The notes beneath the pieces were generated by a model that was given only the letters and a program-made list of their open reading frames with translations, was not told the DNA's origin and made no database searches. The translations under genes were made by a program, and so were the position numbers. DNA of 64,000 nt. Source: Nemertoderma westbladi. Its lineage: Eukaryota > Xenacoelomorpha > Nemertodermatida > Nemertodermatidae. Numbering within the stretch: the first letter of the stretch is position 1; the number at the start of each line of letters is the position of its first letter. Shown in pieces: positions 62,130 to 64,000 of this stretch. Where the stretch lies: positions 1 to 64,000 of the forward strand of contig JAUCBJ010007580.1 in NCBI GenBank assembly GCA_032718475.1, given 5' to 3'.

Positions 62130-63358
62130 TACACTCGCTCACCTGCAGGGTGGTGCCTTACCAAGGCGCAATACAGATGAGTGATGTATTTAAGATGTTT
62201 CGTACGGTTCGATAATGGCCTACTTTCTACTTAGTTGCGCCTTTCAAGCTAAATTTAACCTAATTAATTTTGAAGCTAGTAAATGAGCGTAATTTACAAT
62301 TTCTGTCCGTTACTTTTATTATGTTCTAGAATAACTTCCCTTGTGTTGCCACTATTTTACAATTTTCATCCCTATTTTATTTATTTATCCATTTACTTTG
62401 ATTCTACTGTCCTACTACTTACTGCTGCCTATGGATTATTCTATTCTCTAATCCACATTCTGGCCTACTCCGTGGGCCTATGCAGTACAGCAGTATGCGT
62501 CGTGTGGCCACACGATTTATCCAGCTGTACTCATATGCCCCCCTCTCTCTACTAATTGCTAACTAATACCTATATCTATATCCCCTTTTACCTCTTACTC
62601 CTTCTCTTCTAACTAACGGTACTTACGTACCCTCTAACTCTAACTCTGACTAACGGTACTACGTACCCTCTAACTCTAACTCCAACTAACGGTACTACGT
62701 ACCCTCTAACTCTAACTCTAACTATCGGTACTATGTACCCTCTAACTCTAACTCTAACTAACGGTACTACGTACCCTCTAGCTCTAACTCTAACTAACGG
62801 TACTTACGTACCCTCTAACTAACTCTCTAACTGGCGGTACTACGTACCTCCTAACTAACTAACTAACTAGGTACTTACGTACCCTCTAACTAACTCTCTA
62901 ACTGGCGGTACTACGTACCTCCTAACTAACTAACTAATGGTACTTACGTACCCTCTAACTAACTCTCTAACTGGCGGTACTACGTACCCTCTAACTCTAA
63001 CTCTAACTATCGGTACTACGTACCCTCTAACTAACTAACTAACTAACTAACGGTACTTACGTACCCTCTAACTAACTCTCTAACTGGCGGTACTACGTAC
63101 CTCCTAACTAACTGACTAACTAACGGTACTTACGTACCCTCTAACTAACTCTCTAACTGGCGGTACTATGTACCTCCTAACTAACTAACTAACTAGGTAC
63201 TGCGTACCTTCTTACTAACTCTCTGCCTACTAACTGCGTACCTACTATGTACTATTTTTTATTTTATTTTATTATTTTGTTTGTGGGAAGGGCGTCTCGC
63301 CCTCAATCCCACCCCCCTCAGTCCAAAACTTGGACGACTAAACTTTTCTCTAACTCTG
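62130..63358 (-). repeat. possible LTR with internal minisatellite, between integrase and gag
   Basis: On the minus strand a purine tract (complement of 63307-63320, TGAGGGGGGTGGG) follows the integrase stop, and TGGTAAGGCACC (complement of 62152-62163) lies 20-30 bases before the gag ATG, like a polypurine tract and a primer-binding site. 62615-63235 is a tandem array of GGTACTACGTACC and CTAACTCTAACT units. No second copy is visible, so the LTR call is inference. Confidence 0.35.
62615..63235. repeat. TACGTACC / CTAACT minisatellite
   Basis: Irregular units of about 33 and 70 bases alternate GGTACTACGTACC or GGTACTTACGTACC with runs of CTAACT. It contains no coding sequence. Confidence 0.9.
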
Positions 63359-64000
63359 CTAAGGTGCACCTTCTAATAGACAGCATTTACCTACAGCTCT
63401 CCTGTAGGTTTTTCTGTCCTTCGCACCTATCTTTCCACCTATCCGTACTTCTACCGATCGGACTCTTCCGTCCTCGTCGGAATAGGTGCCTACAACTCTC
63501 GCCAACCGCCATTGGTTGTTGATGATAGTATCATCCGTGACGATTATGAGATCTCCCTCTCTTAACTCCCTGTTTGACTTCCTCCACTTGCTTCGCTTTT
63601 GGAGTGTGGGTAGGTATTCCTCGACCCACCTCCTCCAATACTCTGCGCTTAATGCTTTAGCGACTTTCCAAGTTTGGCGGGAGTGTATGTCGTCTGGGTC
63701 TACACCCCGCATATCGATGGTCGCTGGCCTTTCCATTAGGAAATGGCTAGGCGTCAGCACGTCTAATGACTCAGGGTCATCATTCTCTGGATATAGCGGT
63801 CTGCTATTAATGATCCCCTCACACTTCGCAAGTACTGTACGTAAGACGTCCTCAGTGACCATGTGGGTGTTCATCAGCTTCGTCATTAGACGTTTTGAAC
63901 TGCCCACCAGTCTCTCGACGCATCCTAGTGTATGTGGTGCATACGGCGTCCTTCTCTCCCACTTTACTTGTCGTCTCCTCATGGCTGCCCTGACTTCTTC
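63359..64000 (-). CDS. BEL/Pao-type integrase C-terminal part (partial, runs off window)
   Basis: The frame is open to the window edge on the minus strand, so the first Met at 63982 is not the true start. RRRQVKWERRTPYAPHTLG then VERLVGSSKRL includes the last catalytic Glu of the integrase. GIINSRPLYPEN and LTPSHFLMERPATI are typical BEL/Pao blocks. The end (RSKWRKSNRELREGDLIIVTD, then WRLARVVGTY and VRSVEVR) is the small SH3-like domain usual after BEL integrases. It ends with a stop at 63359. Confidence 0.9.
   Translation of the reverse strand, partial: EEVRAAMRRRQVKWERRTPYAPHTLGCVERLVGSSKRLMTKLMNTHMVTEDVLRTVLAKCEGIINSRPLYPENDDPESLDVLTPSHFLMERPATIDMRGVDPDDIHSRQTWKVAKALSAEYWRRWVEEYLPTLQKRSKWRKSNRELREGDLIIVTDDTIINNQWRLARVVGTYSDEDGRVRSVEVRIGGKIGAKDRKTYRRAVGKCCLLEGAP

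Noticed and set aside
62615-63235. Telomeric repeat because of CTAACT runs
   Set aside because: Units are irregular, mixed with TACGTACC segments, and lack the uniform TTAGGG-type array. It is an interstitial minisatellite.

Overview
This is invertebrate animal nuclear DNA. It is AT-rich, has large GT-AG introns, and holds two host genes in a dense, multiply nested bed of transposable elements. A cholinesterase-type gene, secreted EGF and ShKT modules, APE-type LINEs, a Penelope-like element, a MULE and BEL/Pao- and Ty3-type retroelements all point to a metazoan. The palindromes TACCGGTA and TAGGCCTA are strikingly common; from memory of genome texture this makes me lean weakly towards an echinoderm or another deuterostome invertebrate. 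The sequence does not settle it.

Host genes. (1) 1782-3605 (+): an intronless cholinesterase-like carboxylesterase with signal peptide, complete Ser-Glu-His triad, a Trp matching the choline-binding Trp, and a C-terminal hydrophobic tail like a GPI signal. (2) 22628-46163 (+): an unnamed secreted protein gene assembled by eye from eight exons. These encode a signal peptide, an EGF module, a 14-residue mini-exon, a calcium-binding-type EGF, three ShKT domains, and a C-terminal module with five cysteines that I do not recognise. Every internal junction is phase 1, and the joined frame is open to a TGA followed by AATAAA.

Layout. 1-6 kb: LINE fragment, cholinesterase gene, a MITE. 6-8.6 kb: decayed LINE (family B) split by a Penelope-like element. 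11.7-14.2 kb: decayed LINE (D) split by a MITE. 14.7-15.9 kb: 57-bp minisatellite. 16.1-20.3 kb: full-length two-ORF LINE (C) inside repeat family E. 22.6-46.2 kb: the EGF/ShKT gene, whose introns hold a decayed reverse transcriptase, an LTR element without pol (X), a young Ty3-type element with 266-bp LTRs, repeat F carrying a hAT-like insertion, and a small LINE B copy. 46.5-48 kb: MULE with 9-bp target duplication. 48.4-48.9 kb: tRNA-like sequences in a foldback structure. 51.5-54.5 kb: LINE A leader fragment and a second E copy with F nested inside. 54.5-64 kb: LTR-type sequence and a long gag ORF with three zinc knuckles on the minus strand, split in frame by a near-full-length LINE A, then the integrase end of a BEL/Pao pol running off the window.

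Several nestings can be read directly, because target-site duplications are intact and a second repeat copy shows the empty site. Only the two host genes look like conserved cellular genes; nearly every other ORF belongs to a mobile element or is a shadow.
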